64,000 bases of DNA, from the NCBI GenBank assembly GCA_025084515.1, contig JAJAGP010000044.1:248001-312000 (forward strand), given 5' to 3'. A model generated the notes under the pieces. The model did no database searches. It worked only from the letters and a program-made list of their open reading frames with translations, and was not told the DNA's origin. This DNA is from Ancistrus triradiatus. Its lineage: Eukaryota > Chordata > Actinopteri > Siluriformes > Loricariidae. The first letter of the stretch is position 1; each line of letters begins with the position of its first letter. Below, one piece after another: positions 44,410 to 55,709 of this stretch. Position numbers and translations under genes: made by a program.

Positions 44410-45080
44410 TTAAAGCAGCCCAGGGCTGAACCAGCAGTGTGTACTGAGAGATGAAATGCAAACCAGTAATCATTAACGATTAGTATGGGATATTTGCAGT
44501 GAAAAAACCCCCTAAAAACTGCTGATGGGTGAAACCTTTGTAATATGCGTACTGTTTTATTAGTTCTATTTTTATGATTTGGGTACCCTGGAGCACATCT
44601 GCTACCTTGATCTTGCTTTAGAGATGCCGGGAGAGAAAGGTAATCTTATGGAATAGTCGAATAGCTGTGTTGCAAACGAGGTTACGCAATAGGTGACTAT
44701 CGATGCCTTGCTTAGACATCAGAATGCTTAGACAGCAAACATACTGTTTCACTAACTCTCTCTCTCACACTCTCTCTTTCTACTGAGTGCACACCTCAGT
44801 GCCACAGCCGTGAAGTGATGGAGTTAAATTGACTATTTGGGTGTAAATATGTGTGCGCCTTAATTACAACCATGAGATTTCAGCAATCAGCGACAATAGA
44901 GAGATGGAGGGCTGCAGGGAGAGGTACAAAAGGAAGATGGTGAGGCCTATAATAGATTTCATGCAGACCTGGAGAAGGCACTCCAAAGCAATGTTTCTCA
45001 TATAAGCTTAATTAGAAGGCAGGCAATGACCTTTATCTCTCTTGATTTCTGTTTTTTTTACACACTGTGTCTCTGTTTCT
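44410..45080. other. Intron DNA before the juxtamembrane exon
   Basis: No element recognised. A pyrimidine-rich stretch from 45038 onwards serves the acceptor at 45082. Confidence 0.5.
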
Positions 45081-45082
45081 AG

Positions 45083-45162
45083 GGAAAACGAAATAAACCA
45101 GGGGTCGAGTCAGTGGACACTCCAGATTCTGCTCGAAGCAGAGGAGAGAAGAAAGCCATCAA
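45083..45162 (+). CDS. syt7: syt7 exon: juxtamembrane linker
   Basis: Translation from the first base gives GKRNKPGVESVDTPDSARS followed by RGEKKAI, which lines up with the linker just after the membrane span of mammalian SYT7 (GKR..., TPDSGR, EKKAIK). The acceptor is a long pyrimidine tract ending TTTCTAG at 45082; the donor is GTAGGT at 45163. The exon is 80 bases long, starts in phase 0 and ends after two bases (AA) of a codon. All later linker exons in the window start with the single base that completes this codon, so any of them can be joined or skipped. Role in the protein: flexible cytosolic spacer between membrane and C2A. Confidence 0.9.
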
Positions 45163-45164
45163 GT

Positions 45165-46704
45165 AGGTGGAGGATCTTACACATTTTCTCTGTTCATTAA
45201 TCTCTCTTTATTTCTCCTTGTATCTCTCTCTCCCTCTACCTCTCTACTATGCTGGGGTGGGCTGAGATAACATTCAAATGGTAGGTTTTCTTCTTTTAGT
45301 ATGGCAACTGATGACTTCTAACTTCCCTGTGGTCATGTGACTGGCACTATTAAGTCCTTTACTTTCTTTGCTTTGGTCTCTTCCAGCTTTTCTGTTGCTG
45401 TTTCTTATTGTCCCTTTTGGTTATATAAGTGTGTCACATTTTATCTGTGGCAGGGCTTTAGTGTCATAGATCTTAAAAATATATCAGCTTGCTCTATGCA
45501 GCGGAAACTTCGCCTGCCTTCGTATTTATTGAGGAGCGTCTTTTCCATTATGCGTAATTCCGTTTCTTTGACTGATAGCATCTCTGAATACAGTCAGTAG
45601 GGCTTAAGTGCATTTGATGGCAGTGTATTGGCCACAGTAAGCGGCGCACTCAGTAAATGAATCTGTTCTCAATAGAGGATTTTGCTTCTGAGTGTGTGCG
45701 CTTGGCACTGTTAAGTGCTGCCTGTAAGTGAGAGTTAAGTGGGGTGGGTGCATGGTGTTGGCGCACAGCTGTTGTTGTTAGTAGGAGATGGTAAGGCAAT
45801 TGCTGCTTCCTTTTTCATGCTCCTGGAGAGGTTGTTTGATCTCTCAATCATGAGTCATGTAAAATGGAGTTAAGTTGGATCTGTAACACAGCTGTGCTCT
45901 CAAAATGATAATAGGGCATCCACATTTGTCTGTCTGCAGGTGCTGCATTTGACACTTTTTGGGGTCAAGTCTCAAATCAGTATTTTAGTCGTAGTATTTG
46001 TTTGGCTGAGGATGATGATGATGAGAACCTGCTTGTTCACTTTATGGTCTCTGTGGATATTTTTTCTGACTTTTTCTCCCTCATGTGTTTAGGTGTTATG
46101 CGCTGCAGCTGTGTACGTACTGGACTCCTTATCCTTTGCTTATGGTCTGTTTCATTACCTTTGTTATTAACTCTGTTTTCTCTTCAGCACAGGAAAACAT
46201 CAGTAAAAGTTGGTGAATGCTTTGTTTTCCACAGTATTCATGCACATTAAATGTGTGGTTAAATGTTTGCATACAAACTGTTGCATTACTTTGCTAAAAT
46301 CTATATAATTCTGGGTTTTTGTTTCTCATTGTTTCTGTGTCTCTGTTTTGATTTTTGCCATTTAAAAATAAACAGTAATGTCATGCATTTTCTGTGTCCT
46401 CTACAAATTCATCCACAGCTGCATTCTTCCAGTGACTCTTGATTTTAAACCACTTTTCCAATAGCTTTTTAAATGAAGTTGAAGACTGCACCTTCATGGG
46501 TCCACTGCCATGAAGCCACTAACCTGCCTCCGTACCCATGTCCCTTTTAAAATGCTGTTTTTGCGAGAACGGCTATTGGGGTTTGTGAAGCCTGGGTAAA
46601 AGTACAGTTCTTCCTACTACTTAATAGACAGGTGGACAGACGGGTGACTAACACATGGACGGATGTGCTGTGTCTCATGAATGTGTGTCTCTTTTTGGCC
46701 TTTA
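45165..46704. other. syt7 intron
   Basis: Short intron with no mobile element recognised, in contrast to the others. Confidence 0.55.
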
Positions 46705-46705
46705 G

Positions 46706-46840
46706 TGATCTAGACAGAGACTTTTGGAATAACAATGACAGCAATTCAGAGCAGCAGCGGTGGAGCTCCTACCCGCCTAAGGAATTTGTACTAAACATTT
46801 CTCCCTATGCCCCATATGGAGACCCTCGCCTCACACTCAA
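46706..46840 (+). CDS. syt7: syt7 alternatively spliced linker exon 1 (DLDRDFW...)
   Basis: After completing a split Asn codon it reads DLDRDFWNNNDSNSEQQRW and then SSYPPKEFVLNISPYAPYG, ending DPRLTL. This is the well-conserved alternative linker segment of long synaptotagmin-7 isoforms. The acceptor is CTTTTTGGCCTTTAG at 46705 and the donor GTGAGT at 46841. Length is 135 bases, exactly 45 codons, entering and leaving after two codon bases, so skipping it keeps the frame. No stop or frameshift is present. The conservation of this stretch compared with the flanking linker suggests a binding function rather than mere spacing; that is inference. Confidence 0.9.
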
Positions 46841-47289
46841 GTGAGTCTCTGTCCAGGCTGGTAAGAGACCCCAACCCTTACCCAACTGCCCTTACCCCAC
46901 CTATCCCTGATCCTAGGCAAGGCTGTAGTGTACTTATAAGGAGGCCATATTTAAGCTTCTTTATGTAGGGTTGTACGAGTCTTGAAGTTTATTTTTTCAT
47001 GCACAGCTACCCATTTATATGATCTCATACATTAGAACATCCAATTCAAAATGAGATGTACAGATGTAGAAGTTACATGTCACAAAACAAATTTGACAAA
47101 TTTTTTACTGTATTTTTAAATTAAGTTCAGTTCATTTTTGGTAATTCCACCTGGGCAATTTAAGTGGCATGCACAAATGACATGTACACAAAAGACATTA
47201 TACACAGATGAGCCAAAACATTATAACCACCTGGTTCACGGGCACGTTTAGGTATGTGGCACCTATATCTCTACCCATAGTGCATCCAT

Positions 47290-47350
47290 TTACTTTCCCA
47301 TAGTATGCACATAGTATGCACATAGTATGCACATAGGGTGCACATAGTAT
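47290..47350. repeat. 11-base tandem repeat (CATAGTATGCA)
   Basis: Four to five units of CATAGTATGCA, the last ones altered to CATAGGGTGCA, between the Tc1-like end and the pogo copy. Confidence 0.8.
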
Positions 47351-47373
47351 CGGGGGTAAAGTGGTACAAAGTA

Positions 47374-47948
47374 CCGTATTTTTCGGACCATAAAGCGCAC
47401 CGGATTATAAGACGCAATATCAATAATCGACTGCTAACGGATCTATTTTCATACATAAAGCGCACCGGGTTATAAGGCGCATTAAATGAAACAAAACTCT
47501 TTAAGTTCCCTCAGAAGCTCAGTTTGGTCTTTACCTGGCGCAGGGCGTCTTCTTGCTTCCTCCACTTCCGTACCATTGATTCGTTAATGTTGAATTCTCT
47601 CGCAGCTGCTCTATGTCCATGTTGTACTGCGTGACTGATAGCGTTGTGTTTGAAATCCGCTTCGAAAATGAATGAATGAATGCACGTACCCTAGTGCTGA
47701 AGCACATACCGTATTACTCCGCTATGCTGCGCACTACGGTTGCCGTAAGCTTCGTAATTTACCAAGACCGTGCTAAAACATTTTGACAGATTTATGATGA
47801 GCGCCGTGTACCATCTACAATCGGTTCTAGGTCAGAAAGCACAACCAGAATTAATTCATACATTAGACGCACCGCATTTATAGGCGCACTGTCGATTTTT
47901 GAGAAAGTTAAAGGATTTTAAGTGCGCCTTATGGTCAGAAAAATACGG
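47374..47948 (-). mobile_element. pogo-like non-autonomous DNA transposon, copy 2
   Basis: Begins CCGTATTTTTCGGACCATAA and ends CTTATGGTCAGAAAAATACG G, with TA on both sides (47372-47373 and 47949-47950). It is closely similar to 2448-3004 along its length, with small indels. It keeps the helix-turn-helix coding stretch (HRAAAREFNINESMVRKWRK) on the minus strand, but an added CATT-containing stretch puts the upstream ATG out of frame. Confidence 0.85.
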
Positions 47949-48914
47949 TAATGAATTACAAGCAATCTAATTATTTTTCTTTGTGATGAAATAATGTAAC
48001 ACATTAAAGTTTAATTTCTCGTAATCACATTAAAGTTATTGATTGATGGAAATACTTGTGTTACTCATTTTTCTGAGTGAAAAGTATGACTTATTCCCCA
48101 AGCATATCCAACAAAACTTAATTGACTGTTTATTTAATTTCCACACTGATACACGACTGATGCACGAGCCTTATCTGTGCAACTGACTCCAAAAATATGT
48201 ACTTTTTACAATTTAATATGGGTATCAGGGAGTAATTTAAAGTAACGGGATTACTTTTTCTAGGAAGTAATGAGTAAAATACTCTCCATTACATTTCAAT
48301 CGATGTAATTACAAATTTGTGATGAAGTACTTTTGTTTCATTGTGTATACATACCAAGCAGTCTGAGTGATGTAAAAGACAATAGAACTTCTTCCAGTTC
48401 AACTTTTTCCATTGCTCTAAGGTCCAGTTCAGACACACATGTGGACAGGAGACAGCTTGGTTATCATTCTGCTCAGTCTGTGGCTATGCAGTCCCATATT
48501 CAGCAGCATCTGATGCACTGTGTGTTGTGAGACATTCCTCATGTAACCATCATAAAATGGATGTGACTGCTGCCATTGTAGCCCTCTAGTTCAGACCAGA
48601 CAGAACATTGTTGGTTAAACATGTGCATCGATGAGCCTTGGTCACGTTACACTCTGTCACTGGTTCCTTCCTGATTTGTTTCTTCTCATTACTCACTGAT
48701 GATTGGGAGCACCTCAAAAGGCTTTCTATTTCTGAGATGTTCTGGCCCAGTTGTTACCCTTGTCAAAGTCACACGAGTCTTTCCACCTGCCTATTTCTCC
48801 CACATCCAACATGTCTACTATGAGAACTGATGGTTTGCCATCCAGATTATCAACGTTTTTCGATATTTGATCTGTGAGTGGTTGTGATATTTTGGCTCAT
48901 TCGTGTATTCAACA

Positions 48915-50035
48915 AAATAAGTTACCATCATAAGAAAAAACAAAACAAATCACTTTTTGATGCTGTATAGCTGCCCAGTTCAAGAACGTGCATTTATGTT
49001 CAATTGTGCACTGCAGCAAAACTTAACAGAAGGCTATGACCCCTTTTAGAGCTGGAACTGTGTATGCACGTTCTGTTTGCGAGAAAGCTGTAATTGTGTA
49101 CGCACATTCAGGATGCAACAGAGCAGCCTGAGCACTTCGTGCTGTGTTTAGATTTCAGTTCGGTGTAATTGCAGTCCGTCCTGAGAAGTGCATTTACTGA
49201 GGAAGAGGTCTCACCTGGGGAACTGATGATGTTGTCCTTGGTGAGTACTCACTTGCATACTGGCACGGAAACGTGGAAGTTAATCTTTGCACAGAATTTT
49301 ACATGTGCATGCAATTTAAATCTGCGCGTAAATGTATCTCCAACAAATTTTCGCTGCATATACATTTGAAAAATTGTATGGAAAAAAAAATGTAGCCATT
49401 TTGTAACATTGTATGAAAGTTGTCTGCGTAAACATTTTGCATCCCCACCAAATGTAAATGGGGCCAATAGTATGCCTTACTGATGAGGAGAAATGCTTTA
49501 TGACAATTCCTAATAACACACCACACCAAGTAACCCAAGTAAGTCCAAGTGAACGTTCTGCTGCAGTCTGCATGGTGGATAGTATTCTGCTAGCCTGTTC
49601 TACCTAGGAACTCTGTTATTCATGTGGTTATTGTTCTTCAACACTTAAAAACTTTGACTAAATAAAACACGTCATCCAGTTTAATCTCTGTTAGCCATCT
49701 TGGAGCAGAGCTTTTAAATTCAGTGTGGTTCAACAAACTCATAAAGCCCAGAGGATATTACTGCATCTCCTTAATTGCTCAGATCATGACAGGAGAGGAG
49801 CTGTGTGCAAGTGCCCCTTGTTCCCTACAGCCCTGCCAGGCTTCCTTGTCTGTATCCTCCAGACTTACACCCTTCTTCCCCATGGGGTGTTACCATGGAG
49901 AGGGACAACCCTCACTGATGTGCCCCTCTAATGAATGAGTTTACACTGACAGAAGTATTCTATTAGGACAGCTTGTGTTTATTTTGTCTTTCCTCCCCTT
50001 GATCCATCCCACTGAGAATTGATCCTGGTGGTGAT
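48915..50035. other. syt7 intron DNA, nothing recognised
   Basis: Includes an exon-like stretch ending TTG-GTGAGT at 49241, but no acceptor with a pyrimidine tract or syt7 motif goes with it. Confidence 0.4.
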
Positions 50036-50039
50036 GGTT

Positions 50040-50470
50040 TGTCATGGCTCCTCCTTTCCTGCTCTGGCTCTGCCATGGTTGCCCCTGGCCTCGCCCCTTT
50101 ACCAGCTGTACCTGTGTGCTGTTTGAGATGTCACACTGTGTGGTGCATTGTATAAATACACTCTGTGGTGTCCTCGTTTTGCTTGCGTTTTAATTAGCAA
50201 ATCGCTGTTTTTTTCCTGATCCCCATGTTCATGTTTACCCTCAGGTTTTTTGTGTGTGTTTATTCGCTTTGAGATAGTCAGCTTGTACCTGGTTCTTGGT
50301 CGCTCAAAGCTTGTTAGTTTGGTATTTCCTCAGCCTACTCCCATACTTTGCCTCCTCCCCAGCTGTATATAAGGAGTTGAACTCACACCCACTTCATTCA
50401 GCCCGATTTCACTCTGATCCTGCGGCTTCTTATATGACAAACTATGATTTCACACTCTATATTGTTACAG
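50040..50470 (+). mobile_element. Possible solo LTR
   Basis: Starts TGTCATGGCTCCTCC, has a TATAAATACACTCTG box at about 50150 and a second TATATAAGGAG at about 50365, and ends near TTGTTACA at 50469. The look is that of a fish gypsy LTR, but no target duplication was found. Confidence 0.35.
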
Positions 50471-50474
50471 AGCG

Positions 50475-51485
50475 TACCTGAATATAACACCTGTCTGTCA
50501 ACCTGCACAGTGACATTTAGAGAATGGTGCAACATAGGCCTTAGATAGCAGGAGCATTCAGGAATTAAAGTAAATATGACTGATGTGGAAGTTCCTCACC
50601 CCTCTCTCAGTGGACTCTTCCAGTACTTGGACTGTGTTCCTTTAAATGCCCAGGAGAATGTGGAGTCTGGTGGAATAAAAAGGTGTGGGGTTGGTTTGGA
50701 CTACAGTGTGAGAGCTGTAGACTCGAACAAAACCAAGAGAAAACTGATTCATTTTCCCACTTGGAACAGCCCATGTGTCACATGCCAAAAATAGTCAATA
50801 GTGTTTCTGGTGCATTTAACCTTTAGATAGAATTCATAGTCTTTGCTGCAGTGTTAGAAGGTTTTTAATTATTTATTTTTTTTAGAAAAGAAAGGAGATC
50901 ATATGGTATCATCTTTATGCAGTCCTTTATTTAACTTGGCAAGCTCTTTAGATCAATACTTGATGTGTACTGTGGGCTGTGGTGGTGTTTGCTTTTAAAT
51001 AAGTGGTGTATGAAGTAGAAACTCTGAACAGTAGTCCAGCAGTGTGGGATATTACAGGGTTTTTTATGGTTATGGTATACTATTGCTTTAACATGGTTTT
51101 GCTCTGGTCTGCAGCTGCCACTCTGTTCTAAAGCTAATTGTAATTGCTAGTATAATGTTGCTGTTGTTTGTGGGATGATGTTGCATTGTTAGTGTTTCTT
51201 TCTGTGCAGTTTATGACAAGGGTGCCCAAATGGTGCCTACACGGTGACCTTCATTTGGTTAAATAACCAATGACCGATTACACTGACTACACAATCTTCA
51301 TCCATTTAAGGTTATTTTCCATGTATAATGAACCTTTATGCTTGCAATTGGCACTTTGAGTCGTAATACTATAAAAACTGGTGCAGTGTGTCGAAAAGAA
51401 GCATATTTGCATTATCACTAGGGGGTGCTGCTGTGCAAAGTTTTATGTCATTCATAATGTCAACAGCACCATCCCAGACGAGGAC
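50475..51485. other. syt7 intron DNA, nothing recognised
   Basis: No transposon ends or exon signals seen. Confidence 0.4.
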
Positions 51486-51489
51486 ACAC

Positions 51490-52487
51490 AACAGTTGGCC
51501 CTCAGCATTCGTGGGTTTCACGCTCGAGGTTTTAACTATTTGCGGGTTTGTCATTTTTGTTTCTTTTGCGACATGCAACGCAAACATCCAACATGACACG
51601 CATAAAAATGTAAAGACTAAAACTAAAAAATGTTTCCTGCGGCATGGACGGTATCCCCAGCATCTTGCATGCGTGCACGCGCGCGCGCGCGCACACACAC
51701 ACGCACACACCCTCAACCAAGTCTCCATTCACTCACAATCCCATTCGCCTGTTTACTAATGCTGCACAGATGTTTCCATTTCACTCATCACTCCCACACC
51801 TATTTAGTCTGTACCTTCTAATTTCCACTAATTTCCCTGCAAAGTCACATAGTTTCATCTCCTCGTTATCCACTTTATGTCCTTTGTCCTTCATCATTGC
51901 CTGGCCCTTTGGATTTTGCTTCCTTGGTTATACGCTCTCTGGTTATCGGACTCTGGACTGTTTCATTACGTGGATTCATGCTTGCCCTTGGATGGTTTGA
52001 ATGCCTATTTATATAATAAACCCTTTGAACTTGAAGCTGCCCCATCATGCCTCTGGCTGAACGTTACACAAGTCATGCGTGCATAAAATATGTATTGTTA
52101 ATTTATTTTACCACCTTAAATATATACACAAGTATTATTAAATGTGTCATTTTGTAAAAGGTTTTAGTGTGCTGAAGAGATGTCAACTACATATGCTTTT
52201 GCTGAACCCTCAGTCTTTGTCTTGGTACCAACCAGCCTCACTCACATGTATCCTGTCCCAGTGATTTGTGTGTCTCGCACGTCTCGTATTTTTATTTACA
52301 CCTTATATATACAATAAAATGTAAACTACTCATGCGTCCAACATGCTGTTGAAGTACAGTTTACTTATTTATTTTTTAAAATATGGTCAAAAGTAAGGTT
52401 TGGGAGCCTAGAGTTATTTACCAGAGTTTCCACTTTCACAGAAGTTCCGCATGTCTAACACCCCGCAAATACTGAGAGCCAACTGTG
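51490..52487. mobile_element. Tigger/pogo-like TIR element with an LTR-like insert
   Basis: The left end CAGTTGGCCCTCAGCATTCG TGGGTTTCACGC mirrors GTTCCGCATGTCTAACACCC CGCAAATACTGAGAGCCAACTG at the right. Such CAGTTGGCCCTC ends are known from Tigger-like elements. At about 51740-52075 an unrelated stretch ends with TATATAATAAACCCTTTGAA and ...TGAACGTTACAC, resembling the 3' part of an LTR with a poly(A) signal. No transposase remains. Confidence 0.5.
51669..51712. repeat. GC/AC alternating dinucleotide tract
   Basis: TGCATGCGTGCACGCGCGCG passing into CGCGCACACACACACGCACA, a strong Z-DNA-prone run. Confidence 0.9.
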
Positions 52488-52489
52488 TA

Positions 52490-53130
52490 TTTGAGCACTA
52501 GTCAGTGTATCGCATGCATGACACACATCCACAATTTTTTGTGCAAAGGACGTCATACTCGGTAACTTCCCCAACTATTGCCAGTTCTCATTGCGTGCAA
52601 TCAAAGGGCATCACCAGGACAGTCCTGTGTGATATTAATTTTTATTTTATTAATTGCGACCTTTTATTTGTCTTTTTTGTGACACCAATACATATATACA
52701 GGTCTTTGACTCTCCAGGGAGTTTCTTTTCCAGCTCTGTCTGGATATTACACGCTAGAATCATAATGCTCTACAGCCACTCAGTTTACCAATAGGTAATA
52801 AACCTATTTAAATCTGATTGTAGTTGTAAATGAAAGCCACTCTGTATGCACAGAGCAGTCAGGCTTTTGATGTACACATTTGGAGATTGGTAGTCTAATC
52901 AGAGCAGCGTCTTTCCATATTATGTGCACGTAATCGATGCAATAACTCCTGTTCACTGTGCTGTCCAAGAAGATCCTTTCGATTCACACATCTTTACACA
53001 CAGAATATAGTGAGTCTGGATTTCTTCTGCTTTCAATCCCGGTATTTGCTGTAACCTCTCTTGATACTTCTTTGCCACTGTTTTACTGTACTTCCTCTAT
53101 GTCTGATCTCTCTCCCCCCACCTCATCCCC
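52490..53130. other. syt7 intron DNA before linker exon 2
   Basis: Nothing recognised until the C-rich polypyrimidine tract at 53108-53130. Confidence 0.45.
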
Positions 53131-53132
53131 AG

Positions 53133-53300
53133 TGGTGCGGCCCCTGGGGGGCAGAAGGGGGCCCAGGGTGCTTGTAGGGGGGATGGCGGGGGTCCTTCAC
53201 GCAGTGACAGTGTGAAGAGCATGATGATGGGGGGGAGTAAAGCCAGCAGCTGGCAGGCAGCACAGGGCCGCGCATACTCTGAGGACCTGAAGAACGGCAA
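53133..53300 (+). CDS. syt7: syt7 alternatively spliced linker exon 2 (Gly/Ser-rich)
   Basis: The exon reads NGAAPGGQKGAQGACRGDGG and then GPSRSDSVKSMMMGGSKASS, ending YSEDLKNG. It starts behind a long C/T tract (TCTCTCCCCCCACCTCATCCCCAG) and ends at donor GTGAGT at 53301. It is 168 bases long, 56 codons, with the same phase at both ends as its neighbours. Joined to the preceding exon it gives RLTL-NG, matching the RLSL-NG junction recalled for mammalian SYT7. The rest is low-complexity, serine- and glycine-rich, and probably disordered. It is locally GC-rich against AT-rich introns. Coding status rests on splice signals, phase and junction, less on residue conservation. Confidence 0.78.
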
Positions 53301-53338
53301 GTGAGTAAAAAAAAAAGTGAGAGAGAGAGTGGGGGGGA

Positions 53339-53341
53339 GAG

Positions 53342-53373
<32 letters not shown>
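53339..53373. repeat. TG microsatellite just after linker exon 2
   Basis: A GAGAGA tract, a G-run (GTGGGGGGGAGAG) and about 15 TG units lie within 75 bases of the donor at 53301. G-runs and UG repeats near a donor are known splicing modifiers. Confidence 0.9.
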
Positions 53374-54093
53374 GACAGAGAAACAGCAGGACACCAGTGT
53401 GAGGGGTCAGAAGAGTACTGGTTGACATATGCAAGTCACTGTTGATTAGTACTGTGCCTAACTGGCAGTGTATTGCTGTATGTGTGTGGATGCGTACCAC
53501 TCCTGGTAAAAAATAAAAAAATAAAAAACGACTCACCACACGTTAAGGATGTTCAAACATACTTTTTACATGATGGCAAATGAACAAATCAAAGATCTGA
53601 CTCAAAGCAATGTTTGTTTAATAGCCGAACATTCTGACTTCATGAAGCATACCTCAAAAGTACATTTAATTATTATAATTTATGGTATAGTTCTGCAGAT
53701 CAAGTAGAAGAAGAAAAATTGGAATCAGTCATTGTAGATGAAATAATTGTAGAATCACCTTGTAATTCTTACATTTCCAAAACAAATACTGGTACAAGTA
53801 TAAAAATAGAAATTAGTCTGCATATAATGAGGTGCTGGATTTGGATAATTGAAAGAAAACTTGGCCCTGAAAAAGTGTTGTCAATTGAAACAATGAAATG
53901 AATAATAAAAGTCTTTCCAGTGGGACATCCAACCTGGAGTGTGGTAAACAATGTTGGTGGATCCCCTCTTCAGTAAAGGCATATCAACTCAGTGACATTG
54001 CCAGAAAACAGTCTGACTCTCAGTCCGATTGAAATTGAACAAAAATTAATCCCTGACAAGGCCCCATCCTACAAAGCTAATGTCAGCTGCTTA

Positions 54094-55706
54094 CAGTGGT
54101 GCTTGAAAGTTTCTGAACCCCTTTAGAGTTTTTCTATATTTTTTCTGCATAAATATGACCTAAAACATCATCAGATTTTCACACAAGTCCTAAAAGTAGA
54201 TAAAGAGAACCCAGTTAAACAAATGAGACAATAATATTATACTTGGTCATTTATTTATGAGGAAAATGATCCAATATTACATATTAGTGAGTGGCAAAAG
54301 TATGTGAACCTCTAGGATTAGCAGTTAATTTGAAGTTAGTGAAATTAGAGTCAGGTGTTTTCAATCAATGGGATGACAATCAGGTGTGAGTGGGCACCCT
54401 GTTTTATTTAAAGAACAGGGATCTATCAAAGTCTGCTCTTCACAACATGTTTGTGGAAGTGTATCATGGCACAAACAAAGGAGATTTCTGATGACCTCAG
54501 AAAAAGAGCTGTTGATGCTCATCAGGCTGGAAAAGGTTACAAAACCATCTCTAAAGAGTTTGGACTCCACCAATCCACAGACAGATTGTGTACAAATGGA
54601 GGAAATTCAAGACCATCGTTACCCTCCCCAGGAGTGGTCGACCAACAAAGATCACTCCAAGAGCAAGGCATGTAATAGTTGGCGAGGTCACCAAAGACCC
54701 CAGGGTAACTTCTAAGCATCTGAAGGCCTCTCTCACATTGGCTAATGTTACTGTTCATGATTTCACCATCAAAAGAACACTGAACAACAATGGTGTGCAT
54801 GGCAGGGTTGCAAGGAGAAAGCCACTGTTCTCCAAAATGGACATTGCTGCTCATTTGCAGTTTGATAAAGATCACGTGGACGAGCCAGAAGGCTTTTGGA
54901 AGAATGTTTTGTGAACGGATGAGACCGAAATATAACTTTTTCTTTAAAAGAAAAGTGTTCTGTTTGGAGAAAGGTAAACCCTGCATTCCAACATAAGAAC
55001 CTTATCCCATCTGTGAAACATGGTGGTCATAGTATCATGGTTTGGGCCTGTTTTGCTGCATCTGGGCCAAGACAGCTTGCAGCCATTGACTGAAAAATGA
55101 ATTCTGAATTATATCAGAGAATTCTAAAGGAAAATGTCAGAACATCTGTCCATGAACTGAATCTCAAGAGAAGGTGGGTCATGCAGCAAGACAACGGCCC
55201 TAAGCACACAAGTCGTTCTACCAAAGAATGGTTAAAGAAGAATAAAGTTCATGTTTTGGAATGGCCAAGTCAAAGTCCTGACCTTAATCCAATGGAAATG
55301 ATGTGGAAGGACCTGAAGTGAGCAGCTAATGTGAGGAAACCCACCAACCTCCCAGAGCTGAAGCTGTTCTGTACGGAGGAATGGGCTAACATTCCTCCAA
55401 GCCGGTGTGCAGGACTGATCAACAGTTACAGAAAACGTTTAGCTGCAGTTATTGCTGCACAGGGGGGTCACACCAGATACTGAAAGCAAAGGTTCACATA
55501 CTTTTGCCACTCACTAATATGTAATATTGGATCATTTCTCTCAATAAATAAATGGCCAAGTATAATATTTTTTGTCTCATTTGTTTAACTGGTTTCTCTT
55601 TATGTACTTTTAGGACTTGTGTGAAAATCTTATGATGTTTTAGGTCATATTTACGCAAAATGATAGAAAATTCTATAGGGTTCACAAACTTTCAAGCACC
55701 ACTGCA
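54094..55706 (+). mobile_element. Tc1-like transposon with long inverted repeats
   Basis: The left end CAGTGGTGCTTGAAAGTTTC is mirrored by GAACTTT-like CACAAACTTTCAAGCACCAC TG at 55685-55706. The match continues inward for about 230 bases on each side, through ATGACCTAAAACATCATCAG, AGTTAAACAAATGAGACAAT and AGTGAGTGGCAAAAGTATGT GAACCT. Size about 1.6 kb, typical for a complete fish Tc1 element. Target TA at the left (54092-54093) is altered at the right. Confidence 0.92.
54466..55483 (+). pseudogene. Tc1-like transposase, broken
   Basis: From ATG 54466: MAQTKEISDDLRKRAVDAHQ, then AGKGYKTISKEFGLHQST (first helix-turn-helix). A frame change near 54580 leads to YKWRKFKTIVTLPRSGRPTK and VTKDPRVTSKHLKASL, then RRKPLFSKMDIAAHLQFDKD HVDEPEGFWKNVL, where a stop at 54912 replaces Trp before the catalytic ...TDET block. 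Further stops follow up to 55090. The 55097-55321 frame holds MQQDNGPKHTSRSTKEWLKK and EWPSQSPDLNPMEMMWKDLK; the end AAQGGHTRY is followed by a stop at 55481. The D-D-E residues are visible but the enzyme cannot be made. Confidence 0.9.
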
Positions 55707-55709
55707 TTG

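Larger units (their letters stand above)
47196..48912. mobile_element. Tc1/mariner-like element with both ends, host of a pogo copy
   Basis: The left end ATACACAGATGAGCCAAAAC ATTATAACCACCTG mirrors GTGGTTGTGATATTTTGGCT CATTCGTGTAT at 48880-48910. The interior resembles the reverse strand of a widespread fish element: TTTTTCCATTGCTCTAAGGT, GTGGCTATGCAGTCCCATAT and CCTTGTCAAAGTCACACGAG. Protein-coding capacity is lost. The pogo element at 47374-47948 sits in the left part. Confidence 0.78.

Noticed and set aside
49169..49245. Extra syt7 exon ending in GTGAGT
   Set aside because: A good donor but no acceptor with a pyrimidine tract in the right phase, and no similarity to the syt7 linker.
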